From Marine Group I thaumarchaeote (GTDB taxonomy: Archaea > Thermoproteota > Nitrososphaeria > Nitrososphaerales > Nitrosopumilaceae): 64,000 bases of DNA. The position numbers and the translations under genes were made by a program. Positions 35,824 through 44,056 of this stretch are shown piece after piece; positions within the stretch are counted from its first letter, which is position 1; each line of letters starts with the position of its first letter. The stretch is from the NCBI GenBank assembly GCA_013390745.1, contig JACASX010000002.1:62001-126000 (forward strand). Reading direction: 5' to 3'. The notes beneath the pieces are model-generated. The model was given only the letters and a program-made list of their open reading frames with translations, had not been told where the DNA came from and made no database searches.

Positions 35824-36909
35824 TTGAAAATTCCTATAAATATTCCTGATATTGATAAAGAAGAAATTCGTGAGGTCACTGCAGTTTTATCAGAAAAGTC
35901 ACTCACTTCATCCTCATTTGAAGGCGGAAAACGCGTCCAACAGTTTGAAAAACTATTATCAAAATTTGTCAAATCAAAGTTTGCGGTGGCAGTTAATTCT
36001 GGAACTGCTGCACTACAGGCTTCTTTATACGCTATTGATATCAAGCCTGGAGATGAAGTGCTTGTGCCATCATTCACTTTTGTTGCCACGGCAAATTCAG
36101 TTAAGTCTGTTGGAGCCAAACCAGTTTTTGTCGATATTCTAAATGACAACTATACAATGGATCCAGACGATTTAAGAAAGAAAATTACAAGAAGAACAAA
36201 AGCAATAATCCCAGTTCATCTATACGGTCACATGGCTTACATGGATGAGATTTTAGAAATGGCAAAGAAGAAAAATATCAAAATTATCGAAGATGCCTCA
36301 CAATCATTAGGCTCAAAACTTAAAGGAAAACATTCTGGAACTTTTTCCCATCTTGGTTGCTTTAGTCTGTATGCTGGCAAGGTGATTACATCTGGTGAGG
36401 GTGGTGCTATTGTAACTGATGATAAAAAACTGTTTGAAAAACTGAGACAGATTCGTAACCATGGTCTGGCTAAGAACAACCTTATAACTAGACTAGGTCT
36501 GAATCTTAGGCTTTCTGAGATTAGTGCAGCTATAGCAAAAATTCAAATGAAAAAATTACCTCGCCTAATAAGCCAGCGAAAAAAGAACGCGCAGATTCTT
36601 ACTGATCTTTTAAAAAATGATGATGTAATTCTACCACAGCAACGAAAAAACGAAACTACAAACTGGTATCTGTACACCATTGCTGTAAAAAACAGGGACA
36701 AAATAATGAAGAAACTAAACTCTTCTGGAATAGGAGCAAGAATTTACTATTCTCCACCTATTCACAAAACACCATATTACAAAACCGAATTCCACCTTCC
36801 AAATACAGAGTGGGCAGCTTTTCATGTCCTAAGCTTACCAATACATCCAAAAGTAAGAAAACAAGATTTGGCAAGAATGAGAAAGATTCTCTCAGACAGC
36901 ATAAACTAA
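35824..36909 (+). CDS. DegT/DnrJ/EryC1/StrS-family PLP aminotransferase
   Basis: The 361-residue sugar aminotransferase-type enzyme has AVNSGTAALQASLYA near residues 56-70, PVHLYGHMAYMDEI near 135-148 and EDASQSLGSK. The PLP lysine is in SLYAGKVITSGEGGAI near 182-197. Such enzymes transfer amino groups to keto-sugars in cell-surface glycan synthesis. TTG start. No glycosyltransferases adjacent, so pathway unknown. Confidence 0.92.
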   Translation: MKIPINIPDIDKEEIREVTAVLSEKSLTSSSFEGGKRVQQFEKLLSKFVKSKFAVAVNSGTAALQASLYAIDIKPGDEVLVPSFTFVATANSVKSVGAKPVFVDILNDNYTMDPDDLRKKITRRTKAIIPVHLYGHMAYMDEILEMAKKKNIKIIEDASQSLGSKLKGKHSGTFSHLGCFSLYAGKVITSGEGGAIVTDDKKLFEKLRQIRNHGLAKNNLITRLGLNLRLSEISAAIAKIQMKKLPRLISQRKKNAQILTDLLKNDDVILPQQRKNETTNWYLYTIAVKNRDKIMKKLNSSGIGARIYYSPPIHKTPYYKTEFHLPNTEWAAFHVLSLPIHPKVRKQDLARMRKILSDSIN

Positions 36910-36910
36910 T

Positions 36911-37243
36911 CTAATAACCATCTTTTTGCCGCTGTCTATTAATTTCATTTTTCCTTTGATATTCCTTCAAAATGTCATCTGGAGTTAGACCTAGCTCTAA
37001 CGATGCTTGAATCAGAAAATGCCAAATGTCTGCCAGCTCTTCCCTAGCTTCCGCTTGATTAAACTCCATAGGTTTTTTCCACCATTTCCAGTTTGTAGTA
37101 CGTTGTAGTTCTATTGCCTCATGGATCATTGCGGTACATAAAGCAGAAATCCTACCTTCAATGTCATCTGGATATCTATCCAAGTTCATCATTTCAGTTA
37201 GTCCCTTTTGAAGAGAAAAAATTTCCTCTAACTTATCTTTCAT
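36911..37243 (-). CDS. All-alpha NTP pyrophosphatase, dUTPase/MazG-like
   Basis: The 110-residue helical protein has CTAMIHEAIELQRTTNWKWWKK and EELADIWHFLIQASLELG, which hold the acidic E-x2-E/E-x2-D metal ligands. The ending YQRKNEINRQRQKDGY is typical of dimeric dUTPase-like proteins. It probably removes dUTP or damaged nucleotides. ATG at 37243 preferred over GTG at 37252. Convergent with the aminotransferase, 1 bp apart. Confidence 0.82.
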   Translation of the reverse strand: MKDKLEEIFSLQKGLTEMMNLDRYPDDIEGRISALCTAMIHEAIELQRTTNWKWWKKPMEFNQAEAREELADIWHFLIQASLELGLTPDDILKEYQRKNEINRQRQKDGY

Positions 37244-37275
37244 ACCACACACATCTTGTTAACATGTATAACTTT

Positions 37276-38169
37276 TCAGAAATGAGTCATTTTTTCATAC
37301 TGTGTCATTCTTTTCTTAATATCTGATTTTTTTATTCGTAACAATACTTCAGGACCGTAGCCTTCAACGGCAAACGAACCCATTACGTTGCCATAGATCA
37401 CAGATTTTTTAATTGCGGCAAGATCTGTTTTGTTCTTACTGGTGAGGTATCCCATCATGGCGCCAGCAAACGAGTCACCCGCACCGGTAGGATCAACGAT
37501 TTTTTCTAGGGAAAACGCAGCGGAAGAAAAAACAACATCCTCAAAGAACAAAAGTGAACCATGCTCGCCCTTTTTAATAATAACATACTTCGTTCCCCAA
37601 CCCATAATTTTTTTTGCGCACTTGATTAGATTGAATTCCTTTGTTAGTAATTTTGCCTCCTCATCATTAATCACTACTGCATCGACGCTTTTGAACATCT
37701 TCACGACGGACGCTCTCTTAGCAGATATCCAAAAATCTATTGTGTCACACATTGAAAACTTGACATTATCAAATTCTTTAATCAATGATCTGTTTTGATC
37801 AGGATCATTGTTCGCAAGATACACAAACTTGGATTTTTTATATTCTTCCGGTACAACAGGTTTGAAGTTCTTTAGTACGTTTAGATCTGTGCGCAACGTA
37901 GTTCTCAAGCTTAAAGTGTTGTCATAGCTTCCAGAGTATCGAAAAGTTTTGCCATCTTTTATAGAAAGACCGCTTAAGTCAAGGCGTTCAGCTAAAATTT
38001 TATGATATTTTTTTGGGAAATCTTTTCCTACAACTGCAATCAGTCCTGGTTTTACAAAAAAACTGGCTGAAATACTAGCAAAGGTTGCAGCGCCACCAAG
38101 TACATCTTTTAACACCTTGGTTGGTGTCCTGATGGTATCAAGCGCTGTTGAGCCAAAAACAGTTAGCAT
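37276..38169 (-). CDS. PfkB-family sugar/nucleoside kinase
   Basis: The 297-residue ribokinase-like enzyme has an N-terminal GGAATFASISASFF (residues 25-38) and the C-terminal signature VDPTGAGDSFAGAMMGYL near 231-248 with the catalytic Asp in GAGD. Middle segments DFWISAKRAS and VINDEEAKLL fit the family. Substrate uncertain (ribose, adenosine or a sugar phosphate). TATA GGATTTATAC lies about 25 nt upstream. Confidence 0.88.
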   Translation of the reverse strand: MLTVFGSTALDTIRTPTKVLKDVLGGAATFASISASFFVKPGLIAVVGKDFPKKYHKILAERLDLSGLSIKDGKTFRYSGSYDNTLSLRTTLRTDLNVLKNFKPVVPEEYKKSKFVYLANNDPDQNRSLIKEFDNVKFSMCDTIDFWISAKRASVVKMFKSVDAVVINDEEAKLLTKEFNLIKCAKKIMGWGTKYVIIKKGEHGSLLFFEDVVFSSAAFSLEKIVDPTGAGDSFAGAMMGYLTSKNKTDLAAIKKSVIYGNVMGSFAVEGYGPEVLLRIKKSDIKKRMTQYEKMTHF

Positions 38170-38301
38170 TATTATCGTGGCTTATTATTTCGTATAAATC
38201 CCTTTCAAAAGGCTAGCAGGAATAATGTGTAAAAATTTTGATGCATTCTTTAAGCTACTTAGAGCTAACCAAATAAATGAAAATTTAAGGCTATCATCTC
38301 A

Positions 38302-38769
38302 TTGGCTAAGATTAAACTCAGAATTGGAGATAATGAAATTGAAATTGACTCCAGAGATTTTTACGTAGATAACAACACCATAAGAAAAGTCATTGAAGAT
38401 ATTTCTACACTTTTACAAGAAAGTAGTGCAAGAATCATGCCGTATCCAAATGAGTACAGTCTTGGAGAAAGTAATGCCCTAGATTCGCTCGAAAACGCTG
38501 AAGTTTATGAGCCAGAGTTTGGCGAACCGGTTTTTGTTCCAATAAATGAATTACGTGGGAAACTGCTGATCCTATCAAAAAATTCTTTTTTTGATAAACC
38601 TAGAACTGTATCAGAAACCGTAAATGAGTTGAGAGAACAAGGTTGGGTTGTAAACCCATTAGACGCATCCAAAATACTTGCAGAGATGGCATTTAGTAAG
38701 GAACTTACAAAAGGCAAACAATCTGATAGAAGTTTTTACTTTGTACAAAAAGAATTGTTAGCAAATTAG
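38302..38769 (+). CDS. Hypothetical acidic protein
   Basis: The 155-residue protein starts with strands KIKLRIGDNEIEIDSRDFYVD, then a helix, a negatively charged linker, and a C-terminal winged-helix-like half (VSETVNELREQGWVVNPLDASKILAEMAF). No family recognised. TTG start. It might regulate or adapt a protein complex, but this is speculation. Confidence 0.65.
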   Translation: MAKIKLRIGDNEIEIDSRDFYVDNNTIRKVIEDISTLLQESSARIMPYPNEYSLGESNALDSLENAEVYEPEFGEPVFVPINELRGKLLILSKNSFFDKPRTVSETVNELREQGWVVNPLDASKILAEMAFSKELTKGKQSDRSFYFVQKELLAN

Positions 38770-38778
38770 GCTTATTTA

Positions 38779-39267
38779 TTATTCAGATATTGTAACTTCA
38801 AGCATTTTGGCTTCCTGCTTTGGACAATCATTACCATCTCTAGGAAGGTTTTCTATCTTATGTGCAACATCCATTCCTTCTGTAACTTTCCCAAACACGG
38901 TATATTGTCGATCTAATGCTTCTGTGTTATTATCTGATGTAACTATGAAAAATTGTGAGCCTGCACTGTCAGGATCTGTTGCTCTTGCCATTGAAACAAT
39001 TCCTTCTAAATGTGACCTTGAACTAAATTCTGCTTTAATAGTGTGCCCTGGTCCGCCCATTCCCCATTGACTTTTCTTGTTTGGGTCTTTTGTATTTGGG
39101 TCTCCACCTTGAATCATAAATCCAGGAATGACTCTATGAAACAAAGTTCCATCATAAAACCCCTTTTTTGCTAGTGTGACAAAATTTCTTACAGTTTCTG
39201 GCGCTATATCTGGCAGCAAACTAAATTTTATACTTCCAAAATCTGTTTTTATTATAGCATCAGTCAT
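38779..39267 (-). CDS. Cytosolic cyclophilin-type peptidyl-prolyl isomerase
   Basis: The 162-residue enzyme covers a single cyclophilin domain: FGSIKFSLLPDIAPETVRNF, LFHRVIPGFMIQGGDPN, EFSSRSHLEGIVSMARA, GSQFFIV and FGKVTEGMDV. All catalytic residues (Arg, Phe, Gln, Phe) are present. No signal peptide, unlike the long paralogue at 16344. It catalyses proline isomerisation during folding. Confidence 0.94.
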   Translation of the reverse strand: MTDAIIKTDFGSIKFSLLPDIAPETVRNFVTLAKKGFYDGTLFHRVIPGFMIQGGDPNTKDPNKKSQWGMGGPGHTIKAEFSSRSHLEGIVSMARATDPDSAGSQFFIVTSDNNTEALDRQYTVFGKVTEGMDVAHKIENLPRDGNDCPKQEAKMLEVTISE

Positions 39268-39407
39268 TTTATTTGATTTTTAATTTTGGGTTAAGAGTCT
39301 TTGGGATCTGTTTATAAAAAAAACCCTCTAACACTTCCTAAAATAAATAACTATCTTTGGCAGATTTTTCAAAGTAATCTTATATAGATCAACGGAAAAC
39401 CATTTTT

Positions 39408-39629
39408 GTGAATCGTACCAATCAAAGCACAGTTATCAAAGAAGCAATCAATTCCTTGCTTGATGAAGGCGTTACAGACAAGCAAGACATTTACTCGAAA
39501 GTTGTTGATAAGCTGGGTGTTCCGAGACCTACTGTCAGACGCGTAGCTAGAGATCTAAGAAACGAATTGCTAACAAAAATTAAAATATTACAATCTGAAG
39601 CCCAGCAAACTATTATTCCTAGCGTTTAA
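39408..39629 (+). CDS. Small helix-turn-helix protein
   Basis: The 73-residue protein, likely DNA-binding: IKEAINSLLDEGVTDKQDIYSKVVDKL then VPRPTVRRVARDLRNELLTKI as recognition helix. GTG start with TATATAGA box (TTATATAGATC) about 25 nt upstream, so leaderless. Conserved short HTH proteins of this kind are abundant in this lineage. Target unknown. Confidence 0.75.
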   Translation: MNRTNQSTVIKEAINSLLDEGVTDKQDIYSKVVDKLGVPRPTVRRVARDLRNELLTKIKILQSEAQQTIIPSV

Positions 39630-39708
39630 AACACAGTTTTGGGTTAGTTTTTTACCATTCTAAAAAATTAACATTACCGTTATATTCAACCAATTTTTTT
39701 TGAACCAT

Positions 39709-39993
39709 ATGGGCTTACTCTATAATCACCTAGCCACCCTGGTTTGCGCTGTCTTTGCATCAGTTTTGACTTTACTTTGGCCTATGTTCGTGGATTATGC
39801 CGATGTGTTTGATGTAGTATTTGTTTTGGCTGTACCAATCATGTGGTTCTTAACTGTTGTCTGTTTTGTAGCCCAGAGAAGTGCAGACTATATGCATGGC
39901 GGTCATAAACCTAGTCATAAACCTAGCAAAAAACCTAGTAAAAAATTAAGCAAAAATATTGTTTATACTGCTGACGGAAGATTAGCTGAATAA
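39709..39993 (+). CDS. Small two-span membrane protein with Lys/Ser/Pro tail repeats
   Basis: The 94-residue protein has two helices (LATLVCAVFASVLTLLWPMF and VFDVVFVLAVPIMWFLTVVCF) and a cytosolic tail of HKPS/KKPS tandem repeats (HKPSHKPSKKPSKKLSK). TTG at 39700 would add three residues. Such basic repeats can arise by repeat slippage. Function unknown. Confidence 0.65.
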   Translation: MGLLYNHLATLVCAVFASVLTLLWPMFVDYADVFDVVFVLAVPIMWFLTVVCFVAQRSADYMHGGHKPSHKPSKKPSKKLSKNIVYTADGRLAE

Positions 39994-40000
39994 AACGTCA

Positions 40001-40108
40001 TTAACAACACTCACACTGGTGCCCATCACTATGGTTTTCTTTGCAGCTAGGGCAACTCACAGCACCACCAAGGTGACACTTGCAAACACAAACACCAGAT
40101 TTATCCAC
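40001..40108 (-). CDS. 35-residue Cys-rich microprotein
   Basis: GTG at 40108 opens MDKSGVCVCKCHLGGAVSC, then PSCKENHSDGHQCECC-stop, with eight cysteines and three histidines in 35 residues. The spacing C-x-C-x-C-H then CPSC is like a metal-binding ribbon and is unlikely by chance. It runs opposite to the preceding small membrane gene. The plus-strand frame over this DNA looks non-coding. Confidence 0.5.
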   Translation of the reverse strand: MDKSGVCVCKCHLGGAVSCPSCKENHSDGHQCECC

Positions 40109-40174
40109 ACGCTGATAATTACAATAGCCCTAATAGGTTTTGAAATTGTTAGAAACTATAACCAAATTCAAAGA

Positions 40175-40266
40175 CGGGCTTGGAGGGCTTCGATCCCTCG
40201 ACCTGTAACTTAGGAGGCTACCACGCTATCCATATTGCGCGTCTTTCGACTCTGCGCCACAAGCCC
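40175..40266 (-). tRNA. tRNA-Arg (CCT) with D-loop intron
   Basis: Minus-strand cloverleaf: acceptor GGGCTTG/CAAGCCC, D stem GCGC/GCGT, anticodon stem GTAGC/GTTAC with loop CTCCTAA (anticodon CCT, reads AGG), T arm GAGGG-ATCGAAG-CCCTC, discriminator G. The D-loop is too long (27 nt). A 17-nt intron at 40251-40235 can be removed: GCGC pairs with intron GCGC to form the 4-bp centre of a bulge-helix-bulge, with bulges AGA and AAT and a GAAA-capped GTC/GAC stem. The mature tRNA is then 75 nt. Confidence 0.9.
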
Positions 40267-40360
40267 AGCAAAAAAAACACATGTAACAATTTAAGCTTAA
40301 TCAAATCTGGCTAATTTTTTGTTAAACGTTAATAATCTACCAATAATGTTTTGCTGACAT

Positions 40361-40434
40361 GGGCCGATGGTCTAGTTGGTTAGGATACTGCCTCGACACG
40401 GCAGTGGTCGAGAGTTCGAATCTCTCTCGGCCCA
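40361..40434 (+). tRNA. tRNA-Val (GAC) with C at position 33
   Basis: The 74-nt cloverleaf: acceptor GGGCCGA/TCGGCCC, D arm GTCT-AGTTGGTTA-GGAT, anticodon stem CTGCC/GGCAG with loop TCGACAC, T arm GAGAG-TTCGAAT-CTCTC, discriminator A. Positions 34-36 are GAC, reading GUC and GUU. Position 33, nearly always U, is C here; in other archaeal tRNA-Val genes the loop is CTGACAC. The tRNA-Asp alternative would need GTC. Confidence 0.9.
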
Positions 40435-40466
40435 TTTGTTTTACAGATATTAAATTTAATTAAAAA

Positions 40467-40988
40467 CTAAATTGAGCTATCAAACTGGATATCAATTACC
40501 TGCCAAGCAGTTTCAATTGTGTATTGCCCCGTTACCCTATAATCAAGGCTTTCTCCGGCAGCTATTGCTTCATAGACATCTTTTATGTCATCAGTTAGAT
40601 TAATTGTTATTTCACCTACTAATGGTACCTGCATTCCTGACAGCATCAGAGCTCTCCCATTCAACGGAATGTCTGAAATATCATACGAAGAACTTCCCAA
40701 TGATTTTCCATTGGCAAAAAGCTCATAAGAAATTACCGGAACAGTAACTGTCCTCTCACCATGATTTGTTACTCCAAAAACAAGCTCCAAATACATACGG
40801 TTGCTAATACTATCTATTTCTACAACATCAACAGAAACCAGCTCAAGCTCTGATTTTTCTAATTCTGGAAAGTCTAAAGTGGAATAATATACTATGCCAC
40901 CCAAAAACGCAAATAACGCTCCTATTGCAACATACACAATTATTTTTGTAGGTTTTATGAGCAAGTCATTTTTTCCTTTTTCATACAA
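40467..40988 (-). CDS. Membrane-anchored LEA14/WHy-like protein
   Basis: The 173-residue protein has one N-terminal helix (IIVYVAIGALFAFLGGIVYY, residues 15-34) and an exported beta-sandwich: LELVSVDVVEIDSISN, MYLELVFGVTNHGERTVTVPVISYEL, then PLVGEITINL. This is the LEA-type-2/WHy pattern found in stress proteins. Role unknown, probably cell envelope. Confidence 0.72.
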   Translation of the reverse strand: MYEKGKNDLLIKPTKIIVYVAIGALFAFLGGIVYYSTLDFPELEKSELELVSVDVVEIDSISNRMYLELVFGVTNHGERTVTVPVISYELFANGKSLGSSSYDISDIPLNGRALMLSGMQVPLVGEITINLTDDIKDVYEAIAAGESLDYRVTGQYTIETAWQVIDIQFDSSI

Positions 40989-41045
40989 CTAAAAAACCTT
41001 GCCAGAATTCATATGGCTAATATTTGAATAAAAAAAGGAGTTTTT

Positions 41046-41540
41046 ATGGCAATTGAACAGGTTATAGTTACTTGGGCTCATCTTGTTAGCGCATCAATTT
41101 GGGTGGGCGGTGGAATATTTCTTGGTGTTGTATTAGCTCCGCTTTTGAAAAGAATGTCATTTTCTACTGAAGAAAGACTAGAGTTAATGATCAAGACAGG
41201 CAGACGATTTAACAAAATTGCTCTCCCTTCGCTTGTAATTTTGATTGCTACAGGAATTTATAATTCTCATTTGGTATTACAGTCTCCTGAAATATTATTC
41301 TCAAGCAGCTACGGAGCATTTCTGATAACAAAAATCATTCTTGTTATTGCCTTGATTGTAACTTTTGCTGTTCATATTCGAGTGTTTAGCAAGGATGTTG
41401 AGAAAAAAATAACGGAAAGGCAAATTGCAGACAATGAATTGCAAAAACTCAACAAAAAAGGAATGATCTTGGGCGAAACTACAGTTGTACTCTCTGTAGC
41501 CATATTATTTTTTGCTGCCTTGCTTGACGCGGGAATTTAA
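41046..41540 (+). CDS. CopD-family (copper resistance D domain) membrane protein
   Basis: The 164-residue protein has four membrane spans near residues 5-30, 52-72, 84-105 and 140-163. The start VTWAHLVSASIWVGGGIF holds a conserved His in helix 1, and later VHIRVF. This is like CopD/YebZ or hemin/copper transport domains. Copper handling is relevant for ammonia oxidisers but is not proved here. Confidence 0.78.
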   Translation: MAIEQVIVTWAHLVSASIWVGGGIFLGVVLAPLLKRMSFSTEERLELMIKTGRRFNKIALPSLVILIATGIYNSHLVLQSPEILFSSSYGAFLITKIILVIALIVTFAVHIRVFSKDVEKKITERQIADNELQKLNKKGMILGETTVVLSVAILFFAALLDAGI

Positions 41541-41574
41541 ACATATTTTTTAAAGATACTTTAAAGCTAGTTTC

Positions 41575-42069
41575 ATGGACGGACTTTTAATTGGAAGGTT
41601 TCAGCCATTTCATTTAGGCCATCTTGACGCTGTGCTGTTTGGATTGTCAAGGGCAGAAAATTTGTTCATTGGCATTGGCAGTTCAAACAAATCAAACGAA
41701 AGGAAAAATCCTTTTTCTGCTGAGGAAAGAACGGAGATGATTATTTCATCCATTGAATCCTCGATGATTGATCGGCTCAAAATTTTTGATATACCTGATG
41801 TTGATAACCATGAAAAATGGACTTTTGAGATTGATCAAATAGTACCGAAATATGACGTTGTTTTTACAAATGACGGGTTTACTAAAACTTTGTTTGAAAA
41901 GCGCAAGATAGATGTGATTCCAGTAGTACTGAAAGATCGCGAAAAATTTTCAGGAACAAACATACGCCAACTAATTGCAGACGATAAAAACTGGCAGGAT
42001 TTGGTTCCACGTGGGACCAGAAATGTGCTGGAGAAGATTAACGCCAAAGAGCGTCTAAAAAATCTGTAA
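41575..42069 (+). CDS. nadM: Nicotinamide-nucleotide adenylyltransferase
   Basis: The 164-residue archaeal NMN adenylyltransferase has GRFQPFHLGHLDAVLFGL (HxGH) near residues 7-24, IGSSNKS near 39-45 and SGTNIRQLI near 128-136 for ATP. It makes NAD from NMN. The length equals that of other archaeal NadM. Stand-alone with an upstream TATA-like region. Confidence 0.93.
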   Translation: MDGLLIGRFQPFHLGHLDAVLFGLSRAENLFIGIGSSNKSNERKNPFSAEERTEMIISSIESSMIDRLKIFDIPDVDNHEKWTFEIDQIVPKYDVVFTNDGFTKTLFEKRKIDVIPVVLKDREKFSGTNIRQLIADDKNWQDLVPRGTRNVLEKINAKERLKNL

Positions 42070-42108
42070 TTATAAATAAAGCCCATTATCAATCCGATAG
42101 GAAGCTAT

Positions 42109-43254
42109 TTGGAATATCTAGTAATGTTGCCAGGACCAACAAATGTTCCTGAAAGAGTTATGCGCGCGATGCATGTACCAATAATCAATCATAGAAGTGA
42201 TGATTTTGTAGAGCTGTATGAAGACTGTGTAGAAAAAACAAAAAAGGTGTTTATGACAGATGGTGAGGCAGTATGTCTCTCTGCGTCTGGAACTGGTGCG
42301 GTAGAAGCCAGCGTTGTGAACCTCATAAAAAAAGGAGATAAGGTAATCATTCCGGTAAACGGTGAGTTTAGCAGCAGACTGTCACAAATGTTAGAATGGG
42401 CTGGTGCTAGCGTCATAAAACTTGAAACACAACCGGGCGAAAACGCCAGCTTTGAATCTGTAAAAGAGGCATTTGATAATAACAAAGATGTCAAGGCATT
42501 CTATTGTGTATGGAACGAAACATCTACTGGAACAATGATAAATTATCTTGACAAGGTAAAGGATCTTACTTCCAGAAATGATTCCTATTATGTTGTTGAT
42601 GGCGTTTCAATAGTCGGTGGCGAGGAGCTTAAGGTAGACAAATGGGGTGTTGATATTGCAACGACTGGCGCACAAAAGGCATTTGCAGCTCCACCAGGAA
42701 TTTCGCCCATTGTTGTTAATGAGAGAACCAAAAAATACATGATTGAAAATCCTCCCAACACAATGTACTTCAATCTACCACGCTATTTCAAATATTACGA
42801 AGAGTCAAAACATACTCCGTTTACTCCTGCGTTGCCGTTACTTTATGCTTACAGAGAGGCAATGAACATGATTCTAGAAGAGGGACTGGACAACAGAATT
42901 AAAAGACACAGAATATGTTCAGACGCTTTGTATTCAGGTTTGAGTGCAATAGGACTGACACCATTTGCAAAAGAGAACGCTCGCTCTACAGTAGTTATTG
43001 CATTAAACTATCTTGAAGGATTGGAAGATAAAACATTCCGAGATACTCTAGCACAGAAATTCCGAGTTCTTGTAGCAGGCGGATTTGGAAATTTGAAGGG
43101 AAAAGTTTTCCGAGTTGGTTGTATGGGAGAGGTTAATCGATATCATGTCATGAGAACGGTTTCTTCCATTGCGTCTACACTAGATATGATGGGGTACAAT
43201 GTTGATGCAAAGGCAGGCCTTAAAACTGCAGAAGAAAAATTAAAAGATCTCTAA
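42109..43254 (+). CDS. Class V aminotransferase (alanine-glyoxylate/serine-pyruvate type)
   Basis: The 381-residue PLP enzyme begins MLPGPTNVPERVMRAMHVPIINHR, followed by LSASGTGAVEASVVNL, YVVDGVSIVGGEEL, then the PLP lysine in TTGAQKAFAAPPG near residues 185-197. It may transfer amino groups between serine, alanine and glyoxylate; substrate is unresolved. TTG start at 42109. Confidence 0.9.
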   Translation: MEYLVMLPGPTNVPERVMRAMHVPIINHRSDDFVELYEDCVEKTKKVFMTDGEAVCLSASGTGAVEASVVNLIKKGDKVIIPVNGEFSSRLSQMLEWAGASVIKLETQPGENASFESVKEAFDNNKDVKAFYCVWNETSTGTMINYLDKVKDLTSRNDSYYVVDGVSIVGGEELKVDKWGVDIATTGAQKAFAAPPGISPIVVNERTKKYMIENPPNTMYFNLPRYFKYYEESKHTPFTPALPLLYAYREAMNMILEEGLDNRIKRHRICSDALYSGLSAIGLTPFAKENARSTVVIALNYLEGLEDKTFRDTLAQKFRVLVAGGFGNLKGKVFRVGCMGEVNRYHVMRTVSSIASTLDMMGYNVDAKAGLKTAEEKLKDL

Positions 43255-43297
43255 CCCACGTTAACTTATATAAGGAAATTCAAAAACGCAGTATACA

Positions 43298-44056
43298 ATG
43301 GCTTTCAGTAAAGGATCATTAATTTTAGTTGATTACACTTCCAAAGTAAAAGACACCGGAGAAGTTTTCGAGACAACCATTGAGGAAGAAGCAAAAAAGC
43401 ATTCCTTTCATGATCCTAACGTAAAATATCAGCCAAAACTTGTTTCGGTTGGAGAATCATGGGTAATCAAAGGATTAGATGAAGCGTTAGAAAAAACTTC
43501 TGTAGGGGATAAAAAAACCATAGAGATCACACCAGACAAAGGATTTGGAGAAAGGGACACAGGAAAAGTTAGAATGATTCCACTACGTAAGCTTGGAGAA
43601 GATGCAGAAAAGGTTTCAATCGGTGATGTGATTGAAGTTGACAACAAGAAAGGAGTTGTGAGATTTATTGGATCTGGTAGAGTTCAGATAGACTATAACC
43701 ATAGATTCGCAGGTAAAACCGTTCTTTATGATATCAACGTCTTAAAGGAATTAAAAACAGATGACGAAAAAACATCTGGAATTTTAAAAAGATATCTTCC
43801 AGTAAAAGAAGACAAAATTTTATTCAAAAAAACTGGAAACATATTAGATATTACCATACCAGAAGAGATGTTTCGTGCTGACGGCTTGCATGCTATAAAG
43901 CACTTTGTTCAAACTGATGTTTTCAAGTTTATCCCTACATTGGAAAAGGTAAACTTTGTTGAAACGCATGTAAAACAGCAAACAAAACCAGAAGAAAAAA
44001 CTTCCAAGAAAAAAACAGAGCCAAAAACTAAAACAAAAAAAACTAAAGCACCTTAG
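43298..44056 (+). CDS. FKBP-type peptidyl-prolyl isomerase (SlyD-like)
   Basis: The 252-residue protein: LVDYTSKVKDTGEVFETT then the insert-in-flap region with GLDEALEKTSVGDKKTIEITPDKGFGERD, FIGSGRVQIDYNHRFAGKTVLYDI, as in archaeal FKBPs. A second C-terminal domain (150-230) and a Lys-rich tail (last 25 residues). TATA box CTTATATAAG is about 27 nt before ATG, so leaderless. Third isomerase in the window. Confidence 0.92.
   Translation: MAFSKGSLILVDYTSKVKDTGEVFETTIEEEAKKHSFHDPNVKYQPKLVSVGESWVIKGLDEALEKTSVGDKKTIEITPDKGFGERDTGKVRMIPLRKLGEDAEKVSIGDVIEVDNKKGVVRFIGSGRVQIDYNHRFAGKTVLYDINVLKELKTDDEKTSGILKRYLPVKEDKILFKKTGNILDITIPEEMFRADGLHAIKHFVQTDVFKFIPTLEKVNFVETHVKQQTKPEEKTSKKKTEPKTKTKKTKAP

Noticed and set aside
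39895-39950. Lys/Ser/Pro repeat as a CRISPR or VNTR array
   Set aside because: It is a short coding repeat in one frame; there are no spacers.
40019-40213. Plus-strand frame over the small Cys-rich gene and tRNA-Arg
   Set aside because: It runs into the tRNA and is Thr/Ile-rich without features; the minus-strand Cys pattern is more convincing.
40361-40434. Reading the tRNA as Asp or Ser
   Set aside because: Anticodon GAC read from a 7-nt loop between perfect stems gives Val; no long variable arm as in Ser.
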